Shown: positions 23,040 through 35,644 of the stretch, one piece after another
Position numbering within the stretch: position 1 is the stretch's first letter
How the letters are laid out: each line of letters starts with the position of its first letter
Assembly (NCBI GenBank): GCA_035582835.1
Contig: JAYKAV010002791.1
Span: 479,042 to 543,041, forward strand
Reading direction: 5' to 3'
DNA from: Phoebastria nigripes
Lineage: Eukaryota; Chordata; Aves; Procellariiformes; Diomedeidae
DNA: 64,000 bases
Notes under the pieces: generated by a model
What the model was told of the DNA's origin: nothing
Databases searched by the model: none
What the model saw: the letters and a program-made list of their open reading frames with translations, nothing else
Position numbers and translations under genes: made by a program

Positions 23040-23480
23040 TAAGTAGGACGTTAATGACAGCATTGACTTGTACCTGAACAAGAACAGACCTCTGCAGATA
23101 CACTTCGATTCTGTCAGTGAAGTATTGTCCGAGTACTTTTCTAATGTGTTTTGCATCTACCTTGCAGTAATTTCATCCCGTCCATAATTCCCAGCATGCT
23201 TCCAAGAATGCTGTAGACAGACTCAGAAGCCTCACAAACTTTTTTCATTTTGTTTTGGATTTTTTCCAGTAGGTACTTGTATGTAGTTCATCTGCTCCTG
23301 TATTTTCCTACAGTTGAATTCAAGTTGACTGGCCTTCAGCAGCTCTTCCACCCATTTTATCCTTCATGAAAAGAGACACTACCTGACCTTCTCCCAGAAC
23401 CTCGCCCACATTCCCTGAGCTTTCAGAGATAACTTCCTATGGCTCCAGGATCATTTCGGGCTCTAAACATCCTAGTGCTA
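23040..23480 (-). mobile_element. Old L3/CR1-like LINE fragment, RT core
   Basis: On the minus strand, sequence near 23110-23045 translates to LQRSVLVQVQVNAVINVL, a decayed form of the RT motif 'PQGSVLGPVLFNIFINDL'. Towards 23480 the plus strand words (TTCAAGTTGACTGGCCTTCA, ACCTTCTCCCAGAACCTCGC, TTTCAGAGATAACTTCCTA) correspond to the reverse complement of the earlier RT stretch around 'YRPVSLTS' and 'WKkAnVvPIfKkG'. The distance between the two parts is shorter than in an intact element, so about 150 bp may be deleted. It has opposite orientation to the fragment at 21440-21870 and is therefore a separate insertion. Confidence 0.55.
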
Positions 23481-23484
23481 AACT

Positions 23485-26400
23485 TCCTACTGCCCAGCAG
23501 GAGCAGTGAATTCAAAGCTTGAACTTCAGATAACTATTCTCCACCTTCCCAAACTTAATTAGGATATATCTGAACCTGCAATGAAAATGAAAAAGCAAAA
23601 GGCTTTAGGCGCTCTGTTTCGATGACATTTTTGGTCCACAGCTTTCCTGCTCTGTTGAGCAACAAACCAACCCTTTCCTTGGGCATCAGCAAGTATGGCT
23701 GAAGAATGATTTCTTGCTGCTTCTTATGTCTCCTCCCAGTCAAGTCAATTCTTTTCATGCAGAAGAGTAACGAGCAACTAAAACGTCAGTGACACGGCGC
23801 TGATGTGATCAGGGTTCAAACTGCTGAGCTACAGGTGCAGCTCCCCCATTGCCTGGTGATGTATTAAAAATGCCTCCTCTGGTCTATTCCTGCAGACAGC
23901 TGTTTTCAGATGGATTCCCACATAATTGCACTTTCCAGGGCATATTGCTTCTCATTCTGTTCTAATCCTTCTATGTTGGTCAGTCCAGTGTACGAAAGCT
24001 TAAATCGAACACTTTCAGGCTGTCACAAAGGTTAAAAAACCTATTTACCACAAAATTAGACTCTCACTTGCAGGAGATGTCAAGCTCCTCCGGACTCAGC
24101 AGGGCTGCAGTCTTTATTAGGACCTCTGAAAACAGCCATGCTCCTAATCAGGAGCTTTCAAGGCTGGGTCTTTTTGTCTCAGCAAGACTACTTTGCGCGC
24201 CTCTGCTGGCACAATGGAGCCCAAAACCTGGGGTAAGTGCTGCCTGGGCATTTCTAGAGGGCACAAAGCCTCCATAAACAACTCTAGCACTTTGCCTAGG
24301 TGTTCCCCACACAGTAGTACAGAGCTGCTTTCTTTATCCCTTTGAGTCCTTGTGTATTTAGAGGGAGCTCCCAAAGGGCAGAGAAATGCCATAGTAAATT
24401 TTGCATCACCACCAAACCACCCAAATATCTGCAAAATGTGCCTGGCTCAGGGTCAGCTGTGGCTCAGCAGCCCCAAGAGAAGCTGGCACATGTTAGAGCA
24501 AACCCAGAGGTGGGGGGGGAGTGAGTGTTGGAGGGAGGTAATATCCCATCTGTAGCACCTCTCAAGCACAGCTCTGCCTTTGGGTCATTGACTTTGTGAC
24601 TTTCTTCACACTGAAAAAAAATGAAAGGAGGACATGGTGAAACATAAGCAGTTGAAAAGTACACCTTTAATAGCCTCTCCTGGACAGAATCAGCTGAACT
24701 CAGATGCAAAAGTGCTTTTTGCCAAACTGCATGAAAGCATCATAAGATCTCATTTTATCTCTGTTCTCTAGATTTATTGTAGTGGTGCCCTCTCATACTT
24801 CCACTCCAAAAAGCATTCCCATTATAAACCTCCACCCTTTTTCAAAGATTTTAACTCATCTCTGTATGTGCATGATGCTGTAGCTTGGCATACAAAGTCC
24901 TTAGTCCAGATGTGATTTTTTTTTTAAAGAGGCTAAAATGAGTTCTGCAGGTTTTGATTTACAGACACATAAAACCTATAAGATTTACACTTTAAAGAGC
25001 TAGGAAGGGTATCTGAAAAACAGAAATGATTGAAACCAGGGGAAAAATGAACTATCCCAGATTTTAATCCTGGAATCATCTATTTGAAAGGCAAAATATT
25101 TTTTCTCAGACCTCATCTTCTGGGCATCTACCCTTTTTAAATATAGCAAAGGCTAAATTGATTCCACCTGCAATAAAGGTGCTGGGGGGTAATATAGTAG
25201 GAGCAGAGAATTTTGTCTGTGATACGTGGTATGAGGGAACAATTTTGGTATTTGTAGTTGTGACTCAAGGCATGACCAAAGGAACCAACATCATGTCACC
25301 AGACACAGAGGACAGTAAAATGGGATGCTAGCAAAGCTGGCACTGCATGCAAAAGGTAACAACTTCTGAGAAATAAAGAACATGGTGGCTGCTCCCTTAG
25401 AAATGCAGCTGCTAACAAGCTGTCCACACACCCGTGTAGGGCAGTTTTCTGTGTGTGGTCTGAGCCCGGTGTAGTGTTCCAGGTAGCCCCAATAAAGCCA
25501 ACCCAGCTGAGAAGAACTCAGCCAACTTCTTGCTGAGAAGAAAAATCTGCTACACACCAGTACTCAAGACACTCCAAAGGGGGCTGTAGGTGCCACAAAG
25601 CAAAGAAGGGTCCACCTCTGCTTTCCTGCATTATTGCCTGAGTCCACCCCTAACTGTTTAAACAAACGGGCATAAAAGTCTTACAGTGAAAAGGAACAAG
25701 ATGCAGCTGGTAAAGGACCTAAAAAGCAGTGTTCCTACATTAGTTCTTGAAAACATCTTGCATAATTTTATAACCCGCATGGTGCTTTCCGTATTCAGCA
25801 AATGCAACCAGCAGCGGCAGCATCTTTTATACCATCCTGCTGATAAGTTAGAGTGGATGCGTAACACAGGGGACCTGCTGATCAGAGGTTCAACCAGAAA
25901 GGACCACTGGTCTCATTTACTGTCTCCCTCTTAAACAGCTAAGCATACAACGCTGCACTCTGCGTCTCATGCCTCAACTTGGCAGAAGCTAGCGGAGCCT
26001 CAACTCTCCAGTGGCCTGAGTACGTATTTTGTTTGCTAGTCAGTGCCATCGCACCTCTGCTGCTGCAACCCAGTCTTGCTGCTGCACTCCCTGTGCAATA
26101 ACCCATGTAGTCCTTGGTCCGGGCAGACACGCTGTTAGGAGACTGAGCCAACAGTTCGAAAAGTTGCATTAGCTCCTTGGCAGATCCACTGCTGGTCTTT
26201 CCAAGTAGAAAACTTAATTGACTAGGTTTTCTGCTGCCTCACAACAGAGGGAGCCCCTTTGCATGTATTTAGCCTCCATGTACTTTGAAAGACGTCCCAA
26301 GCGCTGAGATGCAAGGGGAAACTGAGGCTGTCTCACACCCAGTGTCACGTCCTCTGAATCCCCTTGGCTTTGCTCTTTTTCTATCTCTGTCACCCACCAT

Positions 26401-28135
26401 AGTCTTTCAGCTATTTCAAGAGCCATGCCAAAATTTTGGTATTTTACTAAAGCTATGTGCTGTAATATTGCTACCGTAGACTTTGCCTCACGCTTGGAAG
26501 TGATCCAAACAAGAGAAAGTAGGAACTTCACACTTAAATTAGACAAGTTCAAAAGTCAGATCACTGAAGGTATTTCAGTAGCAAACCAAAATGGGTCAAG
26601 ACACTGTTTATGGCCTTATTAATTGTTTCTTGTAAATTGAGTAATAGAAGAGATAAAATAATGACTGCTTCATTGTGTTCCTTTTGATACATTGCCTGAA
26701 AGACCTGACATATTTTAAAAGGACACTGTAATTGAACATTTTAGATTTCCCCTGGCATTATTTTACTATATATTCTAGAAAATATTTAGCTTATTGAGAC
26801 ATAAAAGAAGTGCACATGGAGATGGAAAAATGGAAGTGACATCACAATTTTCTTTTTAAGGTGATTCATAAACTTGGTAACTGCTGACTGAGATATTTCG
26901 GTATGAACTCCAGAGCATTCAGTATGAAACTTCCCCAATCTGTTCTGCAATGAGCAAGGAGCGTGGGAACAGGATATTAACAAAGGTGCAGCTTTCTGAT
27001 AATCCATGAAACCAATAACTTACACTGCATTTTAAAAATGAACTGCATTTGCTCTTATGTTCTGGTTACATTTTCTCTTTAAATTTACATGTAAATGCCT
27101 TTTAGGTGCAGTACTCTCACTACCTATCTCCTGCAGCTGTGAAGATTTTGTTTCTCTCACTTGATGGTGAGTAAAATGATNCCCCAATATATGCCTCAAT
27201 GGTAGGACGTGAGATTTAAGTGGGTTTTGTTTAAGACGATTCTAGAAAGAAAAGTGTCAAGGTATTGCAGTGCAAAACAGTAGCCTTTATTTTGCAGTTT
27301 CACTTTTCCAAAAATAAAAATCAAACCACTTGACAACAGAATCATTTAAAACTAAGTTAGGGAGCTCAGTATTTTCTGCTATGCTTGTTCCACTGAGCAA
27401 GCTCAGTTGTGAGCAGGGACTTTTCCTCCAGAGCAATGAATCCTGCAGTAACATACAAGTGTAGAGCATTTATTTTCCCTCATAAATTGTCACACTTGAA
27501 AACATCCAAAAAGTGTTTCTATATCCTCTTTAATCAAAATCAGTTCTATAAAAGCAGAATACAGGTTTAAAGAAGGCCTCAAATAATACATTACCATGAC
27601 GCTATAAAGCACGGTGCATATGAGGTATGCTACACTGACGTTGCTACTGAGCTGGAGAGACCTGCAATGCAGTAAATGTTTGATAGGAAATGAAAGGCTA
27701 GGAAGGTTTTCATTTCCCTTACATGTACTCAAAGCATTTCATATTTCAACATACTTATATAAACATGCCCTTGTTTCAGGCTTTTAGAAAAAAAAACCAA
27801 GCACAGTTTACTACTAAATGACTACTATCTGCAAGTGGCAATTCCAGCTAGCAGCCTGTAATTTGTCAGGGACAGATAACAGAACGCTGTTATACTGCAC
27901 CTGGTTAATCCTAGCCCAGTTTATCTTGTGTGCATGTCGGTGCAGCCCACAGATGTAAGTGGTAACAAATCTCATGGCATATGCACACATGCTGTTGCCT
28001 TGTTCATCAGATTTTATTGTATTTTTTTAAGCCCCATATAAAATGTTCTTCCAAGGTTTGCTAACTATAGAATGTACCTTTGAACTCTGGGACAACTGGA
28101 CCTTAATGGGAGCCTCAACTCTCATTCAGCTGTTT
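23485..28135. other. Unique noncoding block
   Basis: No gene or repeat family is recognised. A short string GGGGAAACTGAGG (near 26316) resembles a MIR word but has no matching flanks. A lone B-box-like GGTTCAAAC lies at 23813. The open frames (up to 112 codons) are not similar to known proteins. Confidence 0.5.
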
Positions 28136-28139
28136 TGAG

Positions 28140-28640
28140 AGAGGTAACGAGAGAGGGAGAGAGATTTTTCTAAACAAATGAGTTTTCATATTGGAAATAG
28201 CCTACTTTATGTTTTAATGCATCATGGCGGAACATTAAAGTGTGCTGTGCAGGCTTTTAAAAGAGAGAATATTAGCATTTGTGGTTAGTCACCACCCACA
28301 GCCCATTATTTGAAGGAAAATATTATCCACTAATGGCAGCACACAGGAAATTGCTCCCTTGATAGAAATGGTTTACAGCAAGTAGGAAACAACTTTGGAA
28401 TGGAGATTTGCTAATAGCTTTACCTTGTCTTTGCAACTTTTTATATTCTTCTTTGCCTTTACTGCAAAGCTGACTCCTTAATAGGATAGAGCCTTTATCG
28501 GAGAAAATTAGTTATTCATGTAGCTTCTGTGAGCCGCAGAAATAAATCATTGCAAGTTGAAAATGTTTCTCAAAGACCATAAAAAGCACCCCTTTTAAAT
28601 TGGTCCATTAGTTACAATTATTTTATTTATTTCCAGCTTT
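28140..28640. promoter_or_regulatory. Candidate conserved noncoding block
   Basis: The stretch has even base composition, no simple repeats after the initial GAGAGAG run and no known transposon words. It contains several short factor-like cores (CCACTAATGG, GTTATTCATG, TTACAATTATT). This texture is typical of conserved noncoding elements near developmental genes. One sequence alone cannot show conservation, so the confidence is low. Confidence 0.25.
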
Positions 28641-28644
28641 ATAT

Positions 28645-31585
28645 TTCTCAGTTAGTATCTTGTTCACTTGTCCTAGGGACAAGTTGTCATTTGTCTTATC
28701 AAAATCACCCAGCCCAGTCTAAGGTTAAATTTAATTGGGAAAGCAACTGGTAATGATATGTTCATCTGTAGTAAATATGAGATAAGTGCAGTGTGCCCAG
28801 ACTTTTACATTAGCAGGCAAATACTACACAGAATAGCATGGATCCAACATTAAATCTGGATGCTGCATCTTCCTTTCCACCGGCAGACCTTGCAAAATGC
28901 AGAGGTTTCAGTAAAGCTATTTTTCAGAGTAAGATTTAACTGTGTAACTCTCTTACACACTACAGAACATGCATTAATACCTTTTTTTCACATTGTCTTT
29001 CATCTGACGATCTCAAGTGGCTTTTGAGGTATTAAGGTATTAACCAAAAATGGTTAACATGCTACCAAATGAGATTTCTTTCTCTGCTCTTGATCCATTT
29101 GAGTTTCTGTTCCCTGTATGGCCAGAATCCAAACGTGGGGGTTTTTTCCAAGTCAGCCATAGGAGTCTGTTCAAGGGAGTGTTCCCCCTGACTTGTTTTG
29201 AACTGCTAACACACATAATAACCTTCATGATGTGTTGATATTTGCAGAGAGTGAAGCCCTTTCTGATTTCTACCCCCAGTCCTTTTCCTCAGGAGTTTGG
29301 AGGGGCTGGAGAACAACTCATAGGCAAAAGTACCTGGTAGCTGGTTATATTGTGAGCCTCTGTCTTCTGTCTGTTAGAGAGCAAGTAGTCAACATAGGAA
29401 GCGGAGGTCAAGGGAGATGCCTGCTTACCCATAAAACTCCCGGGAGAAGATGTGGGAATCTGAGCAAGTAGCAAGCTTTTTGTCTCTCTCGGTGCCCCAA
29501 GGAAAAAAGAAATCTTGTTATTCACCCAGTAAGATTAACAATATGCTTAATTCACACTCAGTTCATGGTCATTTAGATCAGAATGTCCAATAGTTTGGGC
29601 AGATACCTATCGTCCTCAGGAGCCTGAGTTGCCAGCTTACGTTCCAGCTGAGTACCCTCTTGAGTATTCAGAAGAAAGGTTTGCAGGTTCAAGCCTTACA
29701 AGTATCAGACCATGACAGTCTTCATGCTTATATAAATTGACACGTATTCTGCCAACTCTCTGTATAGCTACTTCATATGTTAGCCAACAGCACAAACAAT
29801 AGCAAGGCTTGTCTCTTTTAGCTTGCGATAATGAAAAAACAAGCTAACTCACTTGACCCTCTCTCCTGGTCAGGACACATGCAGGCACAACCCTCCTCTC
29901 GCATCGCAAGCCCATTTCTCCAGAAGGCAGTACTTGTAGTCAGCTCAAGGCTGAACCCAAATGGATCAGCTCCGCAGGGGGAGGAACAAGCTAATAACCC
30001 ACCAGTGACAGGAGGAGCAAGATGCTGAGCCCTTCCAATAAATTCTCCCCACCTAGTAGGAACAGGCTGTTAGCTGTCTGCATAAGTTATCCTCACAATC
30101 CGTAAAATAAGGAGATTCTACCTGTCCAGCCTTCCCTCCCTGAATATATTGTAACAGTAGGACATAACTCAGCTGCTGCAGATTAAAACTGTAATTCAGA
30201 TGCCCAAGTACTTTATAGGTGAATTAAACCTGTGTTCGAATTTTGTCTATTAAGCATTTCAGCTGAAAGGGAATGAGAAAGTTGCATAATTTATGATTTA
30301 ATGTTTTCAATAGACCTCACTATCATACTCAAAAGCAAATAGTTTGCATGAGATGCATATGTAGACAGGAGTTATAAAAAGGCTATGCCAAAAGATTTTA
30401 TGGTGATGCAGATGCAATAAGAAGATTGCTATATAAATGTGCTTTCTGTGCGGTAGCTCATTTAAAGACTGGAGAATTCTTTGTTCATTACCACAAATAC
30501 ATACAAGACAAGTTCAGGTTTTTTAATGACTGCAGAGAGCATGCCTCACTCAGGCTTCCAAATTTTGGTCCTACTCTTTCCTTACCTCTCCTCACAATAT
30601 GATATCTGCCTATTTCCTAAGTAAAGGTTAATTTCTTTAACACCCCTCACAAAAGATGAACCAAAACAACACACTCCTTTATGCTTTTCTTTGGAACATC
30701 ATCATTGCAAGATACCTGTCCCGTCAGTTCTCATTTTCTATTAGCCCCCCACCAGGGGCTGTGCAATATAATAAAACCTCCTCAATTTTTTTTTTGAGAT
30801 GATGTTTCAAAATACTAAAATCACAGGACCCAGCTACTGTCACTACCCAAAACATGAACAGCCATTTCAACCATTAAAAGTCAGGTATTAAACACCAGTG
30901 TTGCAACCCAGTAGCATTTCCACCTACTTTTTGCAGTGGTACAGGCATCATTCCCTGCTCAAGATGTGATTACTGTCTCTCATACTGCCAAGCCCTTTAA
31001 GGAGACAGAACCATTATAGGTGCCAGCTCAATGCACCGTGCTAATAGAAAATCAAGCACACGTTTGGCTTCACAATGCCATGCAACAATAAAAGCATTTT
31101 TTTTCTGTTATTTGACCCAGACATTCTTAACTACAAAGCACTCCAATCTGCAACCCAAGGCCCTGAGAAGGTCTCCTATTTCAGGGGCAAAAGGCAGAAG
31201 CTGGTATCATCACAGCTGAATTAGTGGGTTGCTTCAACACTTTCTCTGTCATCAGGCACGTAACTTTATGCACCAGATGTTGCCAGCAGGCTTGTAGGAA
31301 GCCAACTTGTTCGATGTCTAGAGACAACAGCAATGACACGCCAGCTGTTTGAGAGAGAAAGGAAACCAACAATCCTAACCTCGAGGGCCCAGTTCTGTAT
31401 AGGGGCATTGGATGACTGAGAAGCCGCAGGGAACCAGATACAAAATTCTGTAGACTCAAGTTCAATCGAGGGACCCTGTGGGATACCAGTGGTTTGTGAC
31501 AGAAGCGATCATCAGATGGGATGGGGAAAATGCACAGATAGTTGATTGAAGCAACATTTATGCCCAGCTAACCCTCCAATTCTCA
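28645..31585. other. Unique noncoding block
   Basis: No gene is recognised. The string ATCCGTAAAATAAGGAGATTCTACCTG (about 30100-30126, shown here only as a weak match) resembles the MIR 'tctgtaaaatgggg.taat..tacct' stretch on the plus strand, but the flanks do not confirm it. Isolated B-box-like strings occur near 29680 and 31460. Confidence 0.4.
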
Positions 31586-31589
31586 GCTA

Positions 31590-31760
31590 ATACTTAAAGG
31601 AGATGTCAAAGGAGCAATAGAGCTACCAATAATGATTATATCACTTTTCATCCCATAAGATCTTTGGATGCTTTTCAGACTGCAGGATTGCTCATCCACT
31701 GCTGAATTACAGCTGGTTACCACAGCCATTTTGCAGCACTATACAATAGCTATTATGAAG
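31590..31760 (+). repeat. Possible ancient interspersed repeat fragment
   Basis: ATATCACTTTTCATCCCATA and AGATCTTTGGATGCTTTTCA (31637-31677) resemble a common sauropsid ancient repeat that reads like 'atatagcgcttttcat...agatctcaaagtgcttta'. The family name is uncertain and the remainder is too diverged to align by eye. Confidence 0.35.
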
Positions 31761-33265
31761 GAAATGAAGAATAAACTTCTTCTATTGATCCAGCAATGGG
31801 AATCTTCAATAGACAGAATGTAATTGCCTGAGCAAGGTTGCAAAATGGCAGTAACTATGAGTATTAACAAAGCACAAACAAAGTTAGCAAAGTTAGCCTT
31901 GAAACAGCCAAGAAATCTCTATGGAAAGTTACAGAGGACACAGGGGCAATCAACAGCAAGCTTTAACATCACATCAGGGAGCAAGGAAGAAGGGAATCTC
32001 AGCTCTGCTTAACTATCCCACCCTCCTTCCCCCACAAATATAGCATCCTTTCCAGCCAAAACCACCACTCCCTATGGTCTTGTCACAGGAGTAAACAGTG
32101 ACTGTATATGCAAATATGATTAACTTGGTCTGAAAAAACAGAGTGAGAAAGGAAGATAAGGAAGGCATCTTTCCAAAACAGTCTCCCTCACACTGCCTGT
32201 GGGGAATTACACTACTTACAGCCTTTTTGGGTGGCAGTCCTCCTTCGTTCTCTGGCTCCAACAGAAGCCCTGGCTTTGCTTGCAGAACAGCAACACATCT
32301 CGGGAACACCCAGGACTGGCATTGCACAGTGTGTGCTTTATTCCAAAACAAAGGATCCAAAAGTAGCTCCTAGAGACTCTCACTCTGCAGCTTGAGGGCC
32401 CACAAAAAAACAAGTGTGATACACTCAGCTGTTTTTTCTCAGATTCTGCAGTACACCTTTGTTGCCTCTGGTTCTTGCTCCTGCAGAGGACAGTTGCTTT
32501 CTTCTGGAATGAGGTTTTCGTGTTTTCCCACAAAATGCAGCTTCTTCAGAGCCCTAAGGAAAAGGGGATCAGCAAATCTCACCATCCACAAAAACATCAT
32601 CATTTTCTGAATTTGCATGTTACCATGCAAAACTACTCTTTTCTGTATCAAAGACTGCCTGACACATACAGCGGAAGAGAGGAGCAAGGGTGGATCTAAA
32701 ATTTACCTATAAAAGTAGTGAGCTCAAGACTCCGTCTTTTTCTTTTCCCTAGATCACCTCAGATCTTCCTGTCCTCACTGATGTCTTCCTACCCTNTCAT
32801 CAAACTACCCTTAGGATTGTTTTTCCAGAAATGTGTTGAATTTTTGCATTAATTCAGAACTTAAACACAAAGGACATGGGACTTGAAGGAGTTGATTGGT
32901 TTTGTTTTCATTTACTTTTAAGATTGTCCAAAACATCTTTGGCTTCATACAAGTAAGGAATGTACCATTTCACCCAACAGTCACATATCTGCAGGAGAAG
33001 CAAAGGCCACACAACACCAGCTCCTGGTAGTTAAGACCACACCTTGATTTGAGCCTTAGGTATCTGAAGGCAGCTTATTCATTTGAATTGCAAACTCTTG
33101 AGAAATGTGCAAAGAAATATAAAGTCATTACAAATGACAAAACTCAGAAAAGGCATAAAAATCACTCCTTGACAAGGTGCAACAGTTTACCGACCATTCA
33201 GGGATGGACAGTAGTATGAATAGGAAGATGCAGACCATCTTCCACTGGTACGGAGGAGAGGGGGA

Positions 33266-33303
33266 TGCTAGTCACTAGAGTCCTAGAGAGGACTAGAGTC
33301 CTT
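33266..33303. repeat. Small nested direct and inverted repeat
   Basis: ACTAGAGTCCT occurs twice, and between the copies GTCCT-AGAG-AGGAC forms a five-base inverted repeat. It is a small local rearrangement with no gene context. Confidence 0.45.
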
Positions 33304-35600
33304 TACAGCTTCCATCTATCATTTATCTAACAAAATCCATTAACCTTCAAAGAAAAAAACATCATATAGAAAAGTCCATTTTGAAGAGACTTGTTGGACT
33401 GTGTGCCGTGATGAATATTACTGCTTGGAAGTTGGCATTTTCTACAGCTTGCAGCAAGTCAGATCAGCAGAGTCAATCAAAAAAAAAGAAAAAACAAACT
33501 TTCATCTTCTGTTTGTCAGGAAACTGGCTGTGTCTTAGGTACATTTAATCCATACTTTATAGACTTTGTAATATTCTGCAAACATTCCACTAAATGTTAG
33601 TTGTCGTACTGTGACATGATGCATTTAAACAACCTGATGACTTCATTGATTTAAATGGTCTTTGGATAAGACCCAGGCTTGCATCCTTCCCTGGTCTCAT
33701 ATTTGCCAAAACCCAATTTAAAGACCANTAAGTCCTGTGAGCAGGGGATTATCATTAAGAGATTATTTTAATTCAATACCATTTAAGCTTAAAGTAACAG
33801 CTAATAATAGCAGTCAATGCTTAAAAGAATGTCTATAGTGCTTTGAAGATAGAAAGTGTTCTTTAGTATTTATACTGAGAGTGCTGATTTTGAGTAAACA
33901 GTACCTCTTTTTAGGGGAAGGAGAAGGAATAAAGCAAGCTACTATGTGTCAGTCTGTAAATAAATAGCTTTTGTGCTACTTGAAAAGGCTCAGACAGCTA
34001 ATAAGATTGACATCTGAACCAGAAGATTTCAAGTGTTTTGGTGCTATTAGGTACTAATCTATTTCTTTGAACGCTTTCATAAAAATGGCCATCTTCATCA
34101 GACAAGTAAAGTGGTAAAAATCAGGTCTCAGCAAGACAGCTTTTCAAGAGCTTGCCAAATTANAAAAAAGGACACACAATTAATTATGGCTTTGATTTAA
34201 TTAACTTGCGTAAGCTACAAACTAGCTGTTCTAGTTTCATTTTTTCCTCATAATTATACTCAGAGTTACTGTGCTTCAGTGATCAGAGGTAGATGAATCT
34301 CACAGGTGAACAGTTCTTCCATGCAACAGTTAAAGTAGTAAATGTGTTGATTCATTTCCACCCTAGAGAGCGGAGGTTGCTGGGAGCTCAGAAGGGTAGA
34401 GGCAAACCAGCCTGAGCTATATCACCAGTGTGAAGCTGCAGCACCTAAAACAAATGTTATTCCAGCACATATTAACAAGGGTTTAATTTGTAAGATAGCA
34501 AATGAGTTTTTCAACAAATCCTGAGACTGCTGCCTTAATGAAGCAAACGTCAAAGCAAAGCTTCAGTGCTCCGCCTTCAACACTGAGAGCAAGACTGAGC
34601 ATCAAGCAGTTCTACTGTCAACCCATTACCTTTGTGTGGTCTCTAATTGAGTGTCAAGTCTGTGATCAGCCCCAGTTTGACTTACTGCTGTCAAGCGTCG
34701 TTGTAAAGTCATCTTCTCTGAGGCCCTTCTTTGGCTTTGCTATGTGGCAAGGACACGAATGCAGAGCTGCCTCCCTGTCTGGGTCGGGGGTGCGTGAGTG
34801 TGAGGCTGAGACAGGGCAAGGACGACTCATGACTCAGTGTGTGAAATGCTCCATTGCTGCTCATGCCCTGAGTTGTTCTCTAGCAGCACTACTGTGTTAA
34901 AAAACACAGACTGAAGTTAATTCTGGTTAGCCTTGAATAATTATCTTCTTCCAGACTCAGCCATGCCAGAAAAAAAGGCAACCATCATAGCTGCTGATCA
35001 CCCTTCTCCCTTGTTGGAAGCTACTGTCCCTGCTAGCCTGTAAGTGGAGAAATCTGTCCAAGCACTCTCATGTCTTGTTTCAAGCCAAGCCATGTGAATT
35101 AACTCACATAACACCACAGGTGTTTTTTTCCTGAAGTGAATAAGAGCAAAAGCTTGCACAAAAGTCCCCATAGTCTGACCAACATGGGAAGTAACCTCTT
35201 CCACCATCTCAGCTAAAAGATATCTATGCACAGCCTACACTGCTGGTTTCTTACGTTACCAACTTTTTATTTCAATGGACAGATCCCCCAGGTCTCAGCT
35301 ACATGATGCCACAAGACAGTTTGTACAAATAGGTTACCTGTTTCCAGACAATCTGGCCAGTTCTCCTCAAGTTTCACTGTGTTTCAGGAGTGCAGTAGAA
35401 AGGGTCAGCTAAAGAAGAGGAAGAAGAGTAGTAACAAGATGATGCCTCTCTGTCAGAGTCTTCCTGAAGCCCACATGAACAGGCCAAGACAGAGAGACCT
35501 CAGGACATCAGCAAACAGCCTCAGAAGTCAGATGCTGTTATGAAGCTCTCAGTTCTGCTTAGAAGTGTCTCTTTGGAGATGTGTTTGCTTCTTGGGAAGA

Positions 35601-35644
35601 AAGGAAGGAGATCCCTTTCGGGAACTGGGAAGGAAGGAGATCCC
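35601..35644. repeat. 15-bp direct repeat, period 29
   Basis: AAGGAAGGAGATCCC occurs at 35601-35615 and again at 35630-35644. The intervening 14 bases contain an inverted echo of the repeat end (TTTCGGGAA). It is probably a tandem slippage product. Confidence 0.55.

Noticed and set aside
34502..34900. 132-codon plus-strand open frame
   Set aside because: It is the longest frame outside repeats but has no similarity I recognise, and there is no supporting gene structure.
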